Both the position numbers and the translations under genes were made by a program. Shown piece by piece: positions 1 to 6,290 of a DNA stretch of 7,625 bases. The stretch covers positions 1-7,625 of the forward strand of contig CALHWR010000232.1 of the NCBI GenBank assembly GCA_938036665.1. Reading direction: 5' to 3'. Within the stretch, counting starts at the first letter, position 1; each line of letters opens with the position of its first letter. Source of the DNA: an uncultured Collinsella sp. Lineage in GTDB: Bacteria > Actinomycetota > Coriobacteriia > Coriobacteriales > Coriobacteriaceae. The notes below the pieces were generated by a model. The model saw nothing but the letters and a program-made list of their open reading frames with translations, made no database searches and had not been told where the DNA came from.

Positions 1-67
1 ACTGTAAACGCTCGGAAGACTACAGCCCCGGCGCCCCGTCCGCCGGCATTCGATAGGCGAGGATCTA

Positions 68-535
68 TTACCTCTCTTCGCGAACCATCATGCGGCCGAG
101 AGCCGCTGTAAAGGGATCGAGCAGCACGCCGGCGATAACCACAAAGGCCCATCCCTTTGTGACGAGGCCGGCCCAACGCGCGAAGAACGTACGGCCTTCA
201 ATCGTTCCGAATCCTCCTTGGAAGGCAATCTCGCCAAAACCGATCACCATAAAAAGGAGCGTGGCACCGATGACCGTACCGGCGATCTTGTGTGATGCAC
301 TCCCCTGCTCAAAACCAAAAAAGTCCAGGCACATACCAACCGTTTTGCCAAACAGCGGGAGTGCGCTCAGAACCTCGGCGATCACCGTGGCCACGATGAG
401 TTGTCCCCAAAAGCCCGTGGGGCCCGTCAGATCCAAGCCAGGCGCCCCTTCAATGATGGGGAGAAACGCGCAGAGCAATAGCGGGTTAAAGAAGCCGTTG
501 AGAATACCGATAACGCGCCTGACAGGTAACTTCAT
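68..535 (-). CDS. Small four-helix membrane protein of unknown function
   Basis: This encodes a 155-residue, mostly hydrophobic protein that I do not recognise with confidence. The start chosen is the ATG at 535 (MKLPVRRVIG), with a GAAAGG ribosome binding site 9 nt upstream; the frame stays open further upstream, but that part is polar and overlaps the preceding hairpin and MFS gene. About four hydrophobic segments are visible, near residues 8-28, 42-62, 84-105 and 121-142. The two halves look loosely alike: each has an aromatic/Trp-containing entry (GFWGQ at 41-45, FFARWAG at 117-123), a helix, and then a Pro (ALPLFGK at 58-64, LLDPFTA at 139-145). This suggests an internal duplication and recalls the small DUF2798-type membrane proteins, but that assignment is only a guess. 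It is the last gene of the minus-strand series, 100 nt after the transporter and behind a hairpin, so it may be expressed at a lower level. No catalytic motif is visible. Confidence 0.8.
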   Translation of the reverse strand: MKLPVRRVIGILNGFFNPLLLCAFLPIIEGAPGLDLTGPTGFWGQLIVATVIAEVLSALPLFGKTVGMCLDFFGFEQGSASHKIAGTVIGATLLFMVIGFGEIAFQGGFGTIEGRTFFARWAGLVTKGWAFVVIAGVLLDPFTAALGRMMVREER

Positions 536-560
536 AGCCGTAAGCCTTTCAAAGTCATTG

Positions 561-595
561 ATAGAAAGAGGGCCGCCGGCATATGTCGGCGGCCC
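561..595 (-). terminator. Hairpin terminator or attenuator after the MFS gene
   Basis: A 9-bp GC-rich stem (570-578 with 587-595, loop 579-586) is followed on the minus strand by CTTTCTAT. The U-tract is short and interrupted, so this may allow read-through to the small membrane protein whose start codon lies about 25 nt further on. The plus strand has no U-tract after the stem. Confidence 0.55.
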
Positions 596-635
596 CGATA
601 AAACATGATGTGCGGCAAAGCAACTACTCGAGCGG

Positions 636-1835
636 CTACTCCGCCTCGCCGCCGGCCGCCATCTTCTCGGCCTCGGCAAGCTGGGCCGGGGTGAGCTTGC
701 GATACTTAATGGCGCCAAAGACGACACAAGCCGCACAGACGATCATGCCGGCGATGAACTTCTGGTCAATCGTTGCACCAAACGGCGACGTCACGGCCTC
801 AAACACAATGGGAGACAATGCCATGCCAAAGTTGATACCTGCCATGCCAATGGCGAGGTTAAACGCACGTCCCTCGGGGGCAGAGTTGCCGGCGGCAAAA
901 TTGCCCTCCAGCGGCACGTAGGTCTCCTTGCCCAGCGCAACGACAAAACCCGCAACGCACAGCACCATAAAGGCGGGCGCAACCAGCGTCAGGCCCAGGC
1001 CGACGAGCGTCACGCCCCACGCGATCGGCATAGCCAGGTTCTTAAACTTGGCAAACAGCGGACCGACCAAAAGACCAGCCGCAATACCGGCAACGGTCAT
1101 AACGGTAGAGGCAAGACCGGCCTCCACGGTACCGCCAAAGCCACGGCCCACGACAAGCAGCGAGACATTGGAGCTAAAGAGCTGGAACGTAAGTACGAAC
1201 ACAAAGCTCATGAGCGTGATAATCGCGACCTCTTTAGGCATATTGGCAAACACGTTGACCTCGCGCTTGGGCTCAAGATGACCCTCAGGAAGGCAAACAG
1301 CCTCGATTACGATGAAAATGATCATGATGAAGTACGCCGCATAGCTGTGGAACCACTCGGCAGAACCCAAGATGCCGGAAACCATCGTCCAGATAATGCC
1401 GCCCAGTGCAACAAAAGTGGAGTAGATGCCCATGACAAACGAGCGCTGCTTTCCGCCAAAGTAATCCGCGATAAGAGCGTCCGTTGAATTCTGCACGGCA
1501 CCGAGACCAAGGCCCATGACAGCAGAAGCCGCTAAGACTTGGCCGAGCGAGTCGTGGAACACCAGCACCGAGGCGCCTGCCAGCATCACGATAATGTGAC
1601 CGACGAGCGTCGTCTTCTTCTTGGACACGCGAGAGGCAAGCTGTGAAGAGACGAGCATGGCGGACAACGCCATCATCAACGGGATGATGCCGATAATCAT
1701 CTGAACGGCAGCGATGTTCTCGTTGGGAAACGCGGCCGCAACAGAGGCCACGATGGGAACGGGCACGAGCATGCCCATGATGCACATGGCGGCTGCGTAA
1801 ATGCCCACCAGGTACTTGATCTTGGTTTTATCCAT
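636..1835 (-). CDS. Major facilitator superfamily transporter
   Basis: This is a 399-residue polytopic inner-membrane transporter of normal MFS length. About twelve hydrophobic segments can be picked out, roughly at residues 8-30, 43-64, 77-94, 98-116, 133-156, 164-182, 203-221, 238-260, 269-287, 289-303, 324-345 and 359-377. A cytoplasmic linker, rich in charged residues, lies around 183-202 between the two six-helix halves. The loop between helices 2 and 3 (SQLASRVSKKKTTLVG, 64-79) sits where MFS motif A belongs. The stretch ADYFGGKQRSFVMG (123-136), before helix 5, is typical of the superfamily. The ATG at 1835 has an AAGGATGG site 4 nt upstream. It follows the kinase gene after 74 nt containing a hairpin. 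Its position implies import of the acid used, or export of the acid made, by the upstream enzymes. The substrate cannot be read from the sequence, and a drug-efflux role is not excluded. Confidence 0.9.
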   Translation of the reverse strand: MDKTKIKYLVGIYAAAMCIMGMLVPVPIVASVAAAFPNENIAAVQMIIGIIPLMMALSAMLVSSQLASRVSKKKTTLVGHIIVMLAGASVLVFHDSLGQVLAASAVMGLGLGAVQNSTDALIADYFGGKQRSFVMGIYSTFVALGGIIWTMVSGILGSAEWFHSYAAYFIMIIFIVIEAVCLPEGHLEPKREVNVFANMPKEVAIITLMSFVFVLTFQLFSSNVSLLVVGRGFGGTVEAGLASTVMTVAGIAAGLLVGPLFAKFKNLAMPIAWGVTLVGLGLTLVAPAFMVLCVAGFVVALGKETYVPLEGNFAAGNSAPEGRAFNLAIGMAGINFGMALSPIVFEAVTSPFGATIDQKFIAGMIVCAACVVFGAIKYRKLTPAQLAEAEKMAAGGEAE

Positions 1836-1852
1836 GATCCATCCTTACACTT

Positions 1853-1896
1853 AAAGAAAAGGGTCGGAGCGGCCAGACATCACCAGCGGCCGCCCC
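1853..1896 (-). terminator. Intrinsic terminator or attenuator between kinase and transporter genes
   Basis: On the minus strand GGGGCGGCC (1896-1888) pairs with GGCCGCTCC (1874-1866). This gives 9 bp with one G-U pair and a 13-nt loop, followed after a few bases by TTTTCTTT (1860-1853). The ribosome binding site of the MFS gene begins only about 7 nt beyond the U-tract, so the hairpin probably reduces rather than abolishes read-through. Alternatively, it protects the 3' end of the ACP-pta-buk message. Confidence 0.7.
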
Positions 1897-1909
1897 AAAC
1901 ACAGCACTA

Positions 1910-3022
1910 TTAGTCGTTGAATCCGGTGAACACGGGTTCTCCGCTGTACACGAGCGCTTCCTCGACACCATCGAGCACGCGGCAGGCGCCAGACGCCATC
2001 GCCTCGAGCTCAAACTCGCCGGGATAAGCCGATACGGGAGCGATCCAAGAGCAGCATTCCTCAATCGAGGCAACGAGCTCCTTGCTGTGGACCATGCCGC
2101 CTCCGAGCAAGATGCCGTCGACGTCGCCCTTCAGCACGCAGGCCATCTCGCCAATCCACTTGCAGATTTGGTAAACCATTGCATCCCAAGCGCGTGCTGC
2201 AGCCTTATCGCCCGCAGCGGCACGTTCACACACCTCGATGGCATCGGACGTACCCAAAAGGTCAACGAAGCCACCGGTCTTCATGCAATGGGCGCGGGCA
2301 ACGTCGAGACCATGTTCCGCCGTATACTTCGCGACCTCGATTGCGGGGACCGAGCCACAGCGCGTCGGCGCCATGGGGCCCTCGCCGCCGACGATGTCGT
2401 TGCCGTCGACCATCTTGCCCTTAAGGTGAGCGGAAATCGAAATGCCACCGCCGATATGACAAACAATAAAGTTACACTCGTCATATGCGCGACCGAGCTT
2501 TGCCGCGTGACGAATGGCGGTCTCTTTAAGATTAAGGGCGTGCAGGTGCACGTTTCGATACACGCCCTTAATGCCCGTCATACGTGCGAGGTCGCACAGC
2601 TCATCGGTATCGGGAGGATTCACCACAAAAGAGGGCTTGCCCGTCTTTGAAGCGAACTCATGGGCAATCTGGGGGCCAAGCTGCGCCGGGTGCTGAATGC
2701 CGTTCGCACCGATGCGGGCATGCTCGAGCATGACCTCATTGATGGCATACGTGCCGCCGGGCAACGAAAGCAAGCCGCCGCCGCGACCGACAAATGCATC
2801 AAAGTCCTCGAGCTTCAGGCCCGCCTCCCCCAGTGCTCCAAGAATCAGATCGCAGCGATACGGCATCTGAGCCGAAACCCCATCGAACTGGGCGAGGTCC
2901 TTCGCATCGTGCGCAACGTTCTTGCTGAGCTTGCACTCATCACCCTCAAAAACGCCCACCTTCGTGGAAGTGGAACCCGGGTTGATTACCAGGATGCGCC
3001 AGGGAGTCTTTTTATCGGACAT
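1910..3022 (-). CDS. buk: Butyrate kinase family acyl kinase
   Basis: Butyrate kinase interconverts acyl phosphate plus ADP and carboxylate plus ATP in the cytoplasm. This 370-residue protein is about full length for the family, which belongs to the ASKHA (acetokinase/hexokinase) fold. Seen in the sequence: the N-terminal phosphate loop INPGSTSTK (13-21); GRGGGLLSLPGGTYAIN (79-95); the HALNLK block (161-166); the second phosphate motif CHIGGGISISAH (188-199); the adenosine-side LGGGMVHS (306-313); and YPGEFELEAMASGACRVL (333-350). The usual VDPV-VDE segment reads VNPPDTDE (134-141), a substitution within an otherwise conserved block. The start codon at 3022 lies 3 nt after the phosphate acyltransferase stop and has an AAGGAGG site 8 nt upstream, so the two genes are translationally coupled. 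The natural acyl group could be propionyl, butyryl, branched or aromatic; the family name does not prove butyrate. Confidence 0.93.
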   Translation of the reverse strand: MSDKKTPWRILVINPGSTSTKVGVFEGDECKLSKNVAHDAKDLAQFDGVSAQMPYRCDLILGALGEAGLKLEDFDAFVGRGGGLLSLPGGTYAINEVMLEHARIGANGIQHPAQLGPQIAHEFASKTGKPSFVVNPPDTDELCDLARMTGIKGVYRNVHLHALNLKETAIRHAAKLGRAYDECNFIVCHIGGGISISAHLKGKMVDGNDIVGGEGPMAPTRCGSVPAIEVAKYTAEHGLDVARAHCMKTGGFVDLLGTSDAIEVCERAAAGDKAAARAWDAMVYQICKWIGEMACVLKGDVDGILLGGGMVHSKELVASIEECCSWIAPVSAYPGEFELEAMASGACRVLDGVEEALVYSGEPVFTGFND

Positions 3023-3024
3023 AT

Positions 3025-3040
3025 CTTAAGCCTCCTTAAG
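3025..3040 (-). promoter_or_regulatory. buk ribosome binding site held in a small hairpin
   Basis: The minus strand reads CTTAAGGAGGCTTAAG. The two CTTAAG arms are complementary and the GAGG core of the ribosome binding site forms the loop. The downstream arm contains the pta stop codon TAA. Ribosomes finishing pta would open this AT-rich stem, which fits translational coupling of the two enzymes. The stem is short, so a strong blocking effect is unlikely. Confidence 0.45.
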
Positions 3041-4033
3041 CGCCTGGGCGCGCACGCAGCTCATCACCACGTTGCCGACGATCTCGTCGACGGGCGCAGA
3101 GCGCGAGCAATCGCACACGATCTTCTTGAAGCCCTGAAGCATGGGGCCGTAAGCATTGGCGCCGGTCAGGTTCTGGATGATCTTGACGCCGATATTGCCC
3201 ACGTTGATATCAGGCCAGATGACCACGTTGGCCTGTCCCGCAACAGCGGACTCACGACGTACCTTCTTGGCCGCAACCTTGGGGTTAATCGCCGAGTCAA
3301 ACTGGAACTCGCCGTCGATGGCAAGGTCGGGACGGCGATCGTTGGCAATCTCGCGAGCGCGGCGTACTTTGTCGACGAGTTCGTTATCCATCGAGCCGTC
3401 AGTCGAATGCGAAAGCAGCGCGCAACGGATATCCCATCCGGTCAGCGAGCGCACCGTTTCGCTCGACGAAATCGCGATCGAGGCAAGTTCCTCGCTCGTA
3501 GGGTCGACGCAAACGGCGGAATCGCCAAAAGCCAAAAGGCCACCTTCGCCGCCGTTCCAGTTGGGAATGTCGGCGATACCGCACGAGCTCACGGTGTCCA
3601 CCCCGTCGGCAAGGCCGACGATGGTCTGACCCGCCAGGATAATATCGCCCGTGGCGTTATCAATGCCGGCGAACATTACGTCGACATCGCCGAGCACCTG
3701 CAAAATCAGGGCGCGCTCAAGCGGACGCGCCATACGGCGCGCGGCGCCCTTGGGCTTAAACTTGCAATCCGGATGCGAAAGGTAGCGCTCGCAGCAGGCA
3801 GCGTTCGCCTCCTCGTCGGTCACATCGACAATCTCGATGCCGTCAAGGGAGATGCCGCGCTCATCGGCAAGCTCCTTGAGCTTACCGCCGTCGCCGACCA
3901 GCACACATTCGGCAAGATGCTCGGCGGCGATCTTTGCGACCGCCTGCATCATGGTCTCGTTTTCGCCCTCGGGAAAAGCAACGCGCATAGGCTTGGCGGC
4001 AGCCTGCTCGCGCAGGGTCTGCATCAGGTCCAT
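3026..4033 (-). CDS. Phosphate acyltransferase (Pta/Ptb family)
   Basis: Members of this family transfer an acyl group between CoA and inorganic phosphate, giving acyl phosphate for the kinase encoded next door. The 335-residue length is that of the single-domain Pta/Ptb enzymes, without the extra N-terminal part of enterobacterial Pta. Family blocks visible: MRVAFPEGENE (16-26); SSCGIADI (149-156); ELASIAISSSETVRSL (182-197); CALLSHSTDGS (204-214); DLAIDGEFQFDSAINP (236-251); AGQANVVIWPDINVGNIG (265-282); and GANAYGPMLQGFKK (291-304). The usual closing NDLSRG motif is altered to CDCSRS (307-312). The sequence looks closer to phosphate acetyltransferase than to clostridial Ptb, but its acyl specificity is open. 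The ATG at 4033 is 5 nt after the ACP stop, with GGAG in the last ACP codons as its binding site. Lying directly after an ACP gene, it may act on an acyl-ACP, as the related enzyme PlsX does; this is inference. Confidence 0.88.
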   Translation of the reverse strand: MDLMQTLREQAAAKPMRVAFPEGENETMMQAVAKIAAEHLAECVLVGDGGKLKELADERGISLDGIEIVDVTDEEANAACCERYLSHPDCKFKPKGAARRMARPLERALILQVLGDVDVMFAGIDNATGDIILAGQTIVGLADGVDTVSSCGIADIPNWNGGEGGLLAFGDSAVCVDPTSEELASIAISSSETVRSLTGWDIRCALLSHSTDGSMDNELVDKVRRAREIANDRRPDLAIDGEFQFDSAINPKVAAKKVRRESAVAGQANVVIWPDINVGNIGVKIIQNLTGANAYGPMLQGFKKIVCDCSRSAPVDEIVGNVVMSCVRAQALKEA

Positions 4034-4038
4034 GGCAG

Positions 4039-4272
4039 CTACTCCATCTCTTCGGCAGTGCGCTCGATAAGCTCGCCGATGGTCTTCATGACCATGACCT
4101 CGCGAACGGGGACCTCGGCATCGAGCTCGTTCTCGATCATGGAGGTCAGGGCGATCATCTTCATCGAGCCCTTGCCCAGGGTCTCAAACGTCGTCTCGGG
4201 GGTCACATCGCCATCGTAGTTGCAAGCGGACTTGGCAAAATCGCAGATCTGCTGAGTGAGTTCTTCGTTCAT
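4039..4272 (-). CDS. Acyl carrier protein, non-canonical Gly-Ser-Met site
   Basis: This is a 77-residue acidic protein of standard ACP length and helical pattern. Ser36 aligns with the phosphopantetheine attachment serine, but the usual Asp-Ser-Leu motif reads Gly-Ser-Met (FETLGKGSMKM, 29-39). It is followed by the expected helix II (IALTSMIENELDAEVP, 40-55) and a C-terminal helix (TIGELIERTAEEME, 64-77). The start at 4272 has an AGAAAGG site 7 nt upstream. It leads a tight ACP-phosphate acyltransferase-kinase unit (gaps of 5 and 3 nt), behind a strong hairpin that follows the OB-fold gene. This context points to a dedicated pathway carrier rather than the housekeeping fatty-acid ACP, since no other fab genes are nearby. 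A phosphopantetheinyl transferase encoded about 2.8 kb upstream could modify it. Which acyl group it holds is unknown. Confidence 0.85.
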   Translation of the reverse strand: MNEELTQQICDFAKSACNYDGDVTPETTFETLGKGSMKMIALTSMIENELDAEVPVREVMVMKTIGELIERTAEEME

Positions 4273-4291
4273 GATGGTGCCTTTCTAAGAT

Positions 4292-4341
4292 AAAAAGAGG
4301 GGCGGCCACGGCGGGCTGGAGACACGGGTCCCGCCGTGGCC
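4292..4341 (-). terminator. Strong hairpin terminator or attenuator between OB-fold and ACP genes
   Basis: A perfect 12-bp stem (GGCCACGGCGGG at 4304-4315 with its complement at 4330-4341, loop 14 nt) is followed on the minus strand by CCCCTCTTTTTA. This is the best intrinsic terminator in the window. It sits inside the 104-nt gap between two genes that appear to belong to one pathway, so it probably sets their relative expression. No obvious promoter for the ACP unit is visible in the roughly 20 nt left between the U-tract and the ACP start codon. Confidence 0.82.
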
Positions 4342-4376
4342 TAAGAGAGGAATCGAATTGTTAAAAGGGTGAAAAC

Positions 4377-4799
4377 CTAGTCGTCAAGCTCAAACGTGAG
4401 CTCTTTGTAACCCGGTCGATCGATGACCTTGGCATGGACACCAACGGTCTCGCCCGCCATGAGCTTGGCGCGGATCTCGGGGGCCTTCTTCTTGGTAATG
4501 CCGTAGATGACGTAGGTGTACTGAGAACCCTCGTCAATATCGACGGCGCCGTAGGCGTACTTGCCATACTCCTTGAGGTAGGGCTTGTCGTTCTGCGGAC
4601 CAGGCAGGGTAAAATCGATCAGATGGCCGTGACCGGAAACCTGGACCCAATCGGTCTTGTGGTAGCCGCAGGCATTGCAGGCAAGGTGAGGCGGAAACTC
4701 GACGGCTCCGCACTCGGGGCACTGACGTGCCCAATAGATGCCCTCTTCAAGACCCGTGTAGAACTTCTTGACCACGGGCTCCATATCTTTGAGTTGCAT
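4377..4799 (-). CDS. Zinc-ribbon/OB-fold (DUF35) partner of a thiolase-like enzyme
   Basis: This 140-residue protein has the two-part layout of the DUF35 family. A rubredoxin-like zinc ribbon carries four cysteines, CPECG (27-31) and CNACG (41-45). It is followed by a beta-rich OB-fold from about residue 50 to the end. In known systems such proteins bind and support thiolase-like enzymes: the archaeal acetoacetyl-CoA thiolase/HMG-CoA synthase complex, the steroid side-chain aldolase Ltp2 with ChsH2, and PhlB in the phloroglucinol acetyltransferase PhlACB. There the OB part helps bind the CoA thioester. All four zinc ligands are present, so it looks intact. The ATG at 4799 has AAGGAG 8 nt upstream and lies 38 nt after the thiolase stop, so the two are very probably co-transcribed and form a complex. 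Confidence 0.9.
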   Translation of the reverse strand: MQLKDMEPVVKKFYTGLEEGIYWARQCPECGAVEFPPHLACNACGYHKTDWVQVSGHGHLIDFTLPGPQNDKPYLKEYGKYAYGAVDIDEGSQYTYVIYGITKKKAPEIRAKLMAGETVGVHAKVIDRPGYKELTFELDD

Positions 4800-4837
4800 G
4801 AGAATACTCCTTATGGGAAATCGAAAACCGCGGTCGC

Positions 4838-6124
4838 TTAGGCGACGGTACGAAGAATCTGGCAGCGCACATTCTGAGAACCGCCAAAACCGCGCAGGAA
4901 GGCCGTCTCAGGAATCTTCTTCATCTGGGTTGCACCGGCGACGCCGCGCATCTGCTTGACGGCCTCGACGATATCGGCGATACCGGATGCGCCATGAGCG
5001 TGGCCGAAGTTGCAACGGCCACCGTGCGGGTTGATGGGCTTATCGCCGTCAAAAGCGGTGCGGCCATCGATCGCATACTTCCAAGCCTCGCCGCGCGGAA
5101 TATAGCCGCACTCCTCGGCCGAGACGATCTCGGAAGCCAGGAAGAAGTCATTGCACATAAACAGGTCGATCTCATCGGGGCTCACGCCGGTAAGGTCGTA
5201 GACCTGCTTGGCAGCAAGCTCGGTAGCCCAGTGCTCGTTGTGAAGCAGGCCGGCTTCGACGGCAGAGGCGCCCGTGCCCAGAACCTCGATAGGTGCATAC
5301 GGGACACCCATGGCCTTGGCCTTCTCCGTGGGCATCACGACAACAGCGGCGGCACCGTCGCATTTCTTCTCAAAGCCGGTAACGCGCAGGTACTGCGTAA
5401 CGCGCGGGTTGTACATGCTCTTGAGATACTCGTCGGCGGTATCGAACCCAGCCGCCTTCGCATCCTCCTCGACCGTGGTCTCGTACCAGGCAAGGGGATT
5501 CAGGACGGCACCGCGGCGAAGGCTCTTGGTAAGGCCGTTCAGGGCGTCATCGATCTGATCGGCAGTAAGGTCGTACTGCATCGAATACTCGTTGATCCAG
5601 TTGTCGAACGACACGCCAAAGGCACCATCGAGCGGGCGACCATACGCGCGGTCATAGATCTTATCGAGCGAGGGAATCATGACGTCAAGCGTAAAGTCCT
5701 GGCGAATATGCGAGGGCATGTGCTCAACGGGAAGGGTCGAAGCCAAATCGCAGGCACCCGTAAGGACGACATCGTAGGCACCGGAGGCGACTGCCATCAC
5801 GGCCTGCTCAAGGGCGACGTAGCCCGTGCAGCAAGCCTCGGAATGATGGACGGAACCCTTGGCGCGAACGCCAAACCAATCGGCAACCTGCATGTTGGGG
5901 GTAATGCAATCGCCAACAAGATACGGATTGGCGCTGCCGTGGTAGAAAAAGTCGATATCGCGGGGCTCAAGACCGGCATCGGCAATTGCCTCGAGGGCAG
6001 CATAGCCAAACGCCTCGCCCTCGCCAATGCCCTGGGTCTCGGGATGCTCCTCAAAATCCTTGAACGGGGTGCAGCCTACGCCTACAATCGAGACGCTGCG
6101 CATGTTCTTTCCGAGCGTAACCAC
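4838..6124 (-). CDS. SCP-x-like thiolase (acetyl-CoA acetyltransferase family)
   Basis: Thiolases of this family form or cleave the bond next to a beta-keto thioester. The 428-residue frame (from GTG at 6124) shows the N-terminal SVSIVGVGCTPF (11-22). The nucleophile region SEACCTGYVAL (95-105) puts Cys98 at the catalytic position. CNDFF (324-328) replaces the HDCF/NEAF loop. NPHGG (365-369) and GHAHGASG (374-381) carry the active-site His375. The C-terminal part GFGGSQNVRCQIL (412-424) lacks the second catalytic cysteine of classical thiolases, as is usual in SCP-x relatives. It could therefore be a thiolase, a ketosynthase-like condensing enzyme, or a retro-aldolase. Pairing with a DUF35 protein places it in the two-component group. 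The start is uncertain: GTG 6124 has AGGAT about 10 nt upstream, whereas ATG 6103 (MRSVSIVG) fits family N-termini better but has GGAAAG only 3 nt away. No fatty-acid oxidation genes lie beside it. Confidence 0.9.
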   Translation of the reverse strand: MVTLGKNMRSVSIVGVGCTPFKDFEEHPETQGIGEGEAFGYAALEAIADAGLEPRDIDFFYHGSANPYLVGDCITPNMQVADWFGVRAKGSVHHSEACCTGYVALEQAVMAVASGAYDVVLTGACDLASTLPVEHMPSHIRQDFTLDVMIPSLDKIYDRAYGRPLDGAFGVSFDNWINEYSMQYDLTADQIDDALNGLTKSLRRGAVLNPLAWYETTVEEDAKAAGFDTADEYLKSMYNPRVTQYLRVTGFEKKCDGAAAVVVMPTEKAKAMGVPYAPIEVLGTGASAVEAGLLHNEHWATELAAKQVYDLTGVSPDEIDLFMCNDFFLASEIVSAEECGYIPRGEAWKYAIDGRTAFDGDKPINPHGGRCNFGHAHGASGIADIVEAVKQMRGVAGATQMKKIPETAFLRGFGGSQNVRCQILRTVA

Positions 6125-6160
6125 TGAATATCACATCCTAATCATGTGAGGGTGTACGGA

Positions 6161-6224
6161 GTGATGGCGCAGTCCGGCCGCGAGCGAAGGTGAGAGAGCG
6201 CTCGCGGCTTTTCTGTGCCGTCAC
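6161..6224 (+). repeat. 64-nt two-tier stem-loop with a U-tract on the plus strand
   Basis: The inner stem is a perfect 10 bp (GCCGCGAGCG 6177-6186 with CGCTCGCGGC 6199-6208, loop 12 nt), followed on the plus strand by TTTTCTG. The outer arms GTGATGGCGCAG (6161-6172) and CTGTGCCGTCAC (6213-6224) pair over 12 positions, with two G-U pairs if read as plus-strand RNA. A 4x4 internal loop separates the tiers. The inner stem alone looks like an intrinsic terminator facing right, but no plus-strand gene precedes it. On the minus strand it would sit in the 5' leader of the thiolase message, 37 nt before the GTG. It may be a leader structure, a terminator of antisense RNA, or a small palindromic repeat element. 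Confidence 0.5.
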
Positions 6225-6229
6225 ACGTT

Positions 6230-6247
6230 GAACTACTGCAGTGGTTC
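6230..6247. promoter_or_regulatory. 18-bp palindrome, candidate TetR-family operator
   Basis: GAACTACTGCAGTGGTTC is symmetric except for one mismatched pair (positions 5 and 14) around a CTGCAG centre. Size and symmetry suit a TetR-family dimer. It lies about 105 nt upstream of the thiolase start and about 200 nt downstream of the regulator's stop codon. TTGAAC also occurs as a direct repeat here (6228-6233 and 6250-6255). Binding by the neighbouring regulator is inferred from position only. Confidence 0.4.
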
Positions 6248-6290
6248 TTTTGAACGTAGCTTTAGTTTATGAGGGGTTTATTTGGTGTTG

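Noticed and set aside
28..46. A 6-bp GC hairpin (CCGGCG with CGCCGG) after the last gene
   Set aside because: The stem is short and no U-tract follows on the minus strand, so a terminator is not supported; the real end may lie beyond the window.
2660..4219. A 519-codon open frame on the plus strand, opposite the kinase, phosphate acyltransferase and ACP genes
   Set aside because: Its product matches no family motif, is low in structure, and lies across three well-supported minus-strand genes. Long antisense frames are common in GC-rich coding DNA.
1910..6124. A classical butyrate-production operon
   Set aside because: The kinase and phosphate acyltransferase fit, but hydroxybutyryl-CoA dehydrogenase, crotonase, butyryl-CoA dehydrogenase and Etf genes are missing here. 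The thiolase is of the SCP-x/DUF35 type, not the usual acetoacetyl-CoA thiolase.
4994..6127. A 377-codon open frame on the plus strand opposite the thiolase
   Set aside because: It is the mirror of a gene with clear catalytic motifs and has no recognisable domain.
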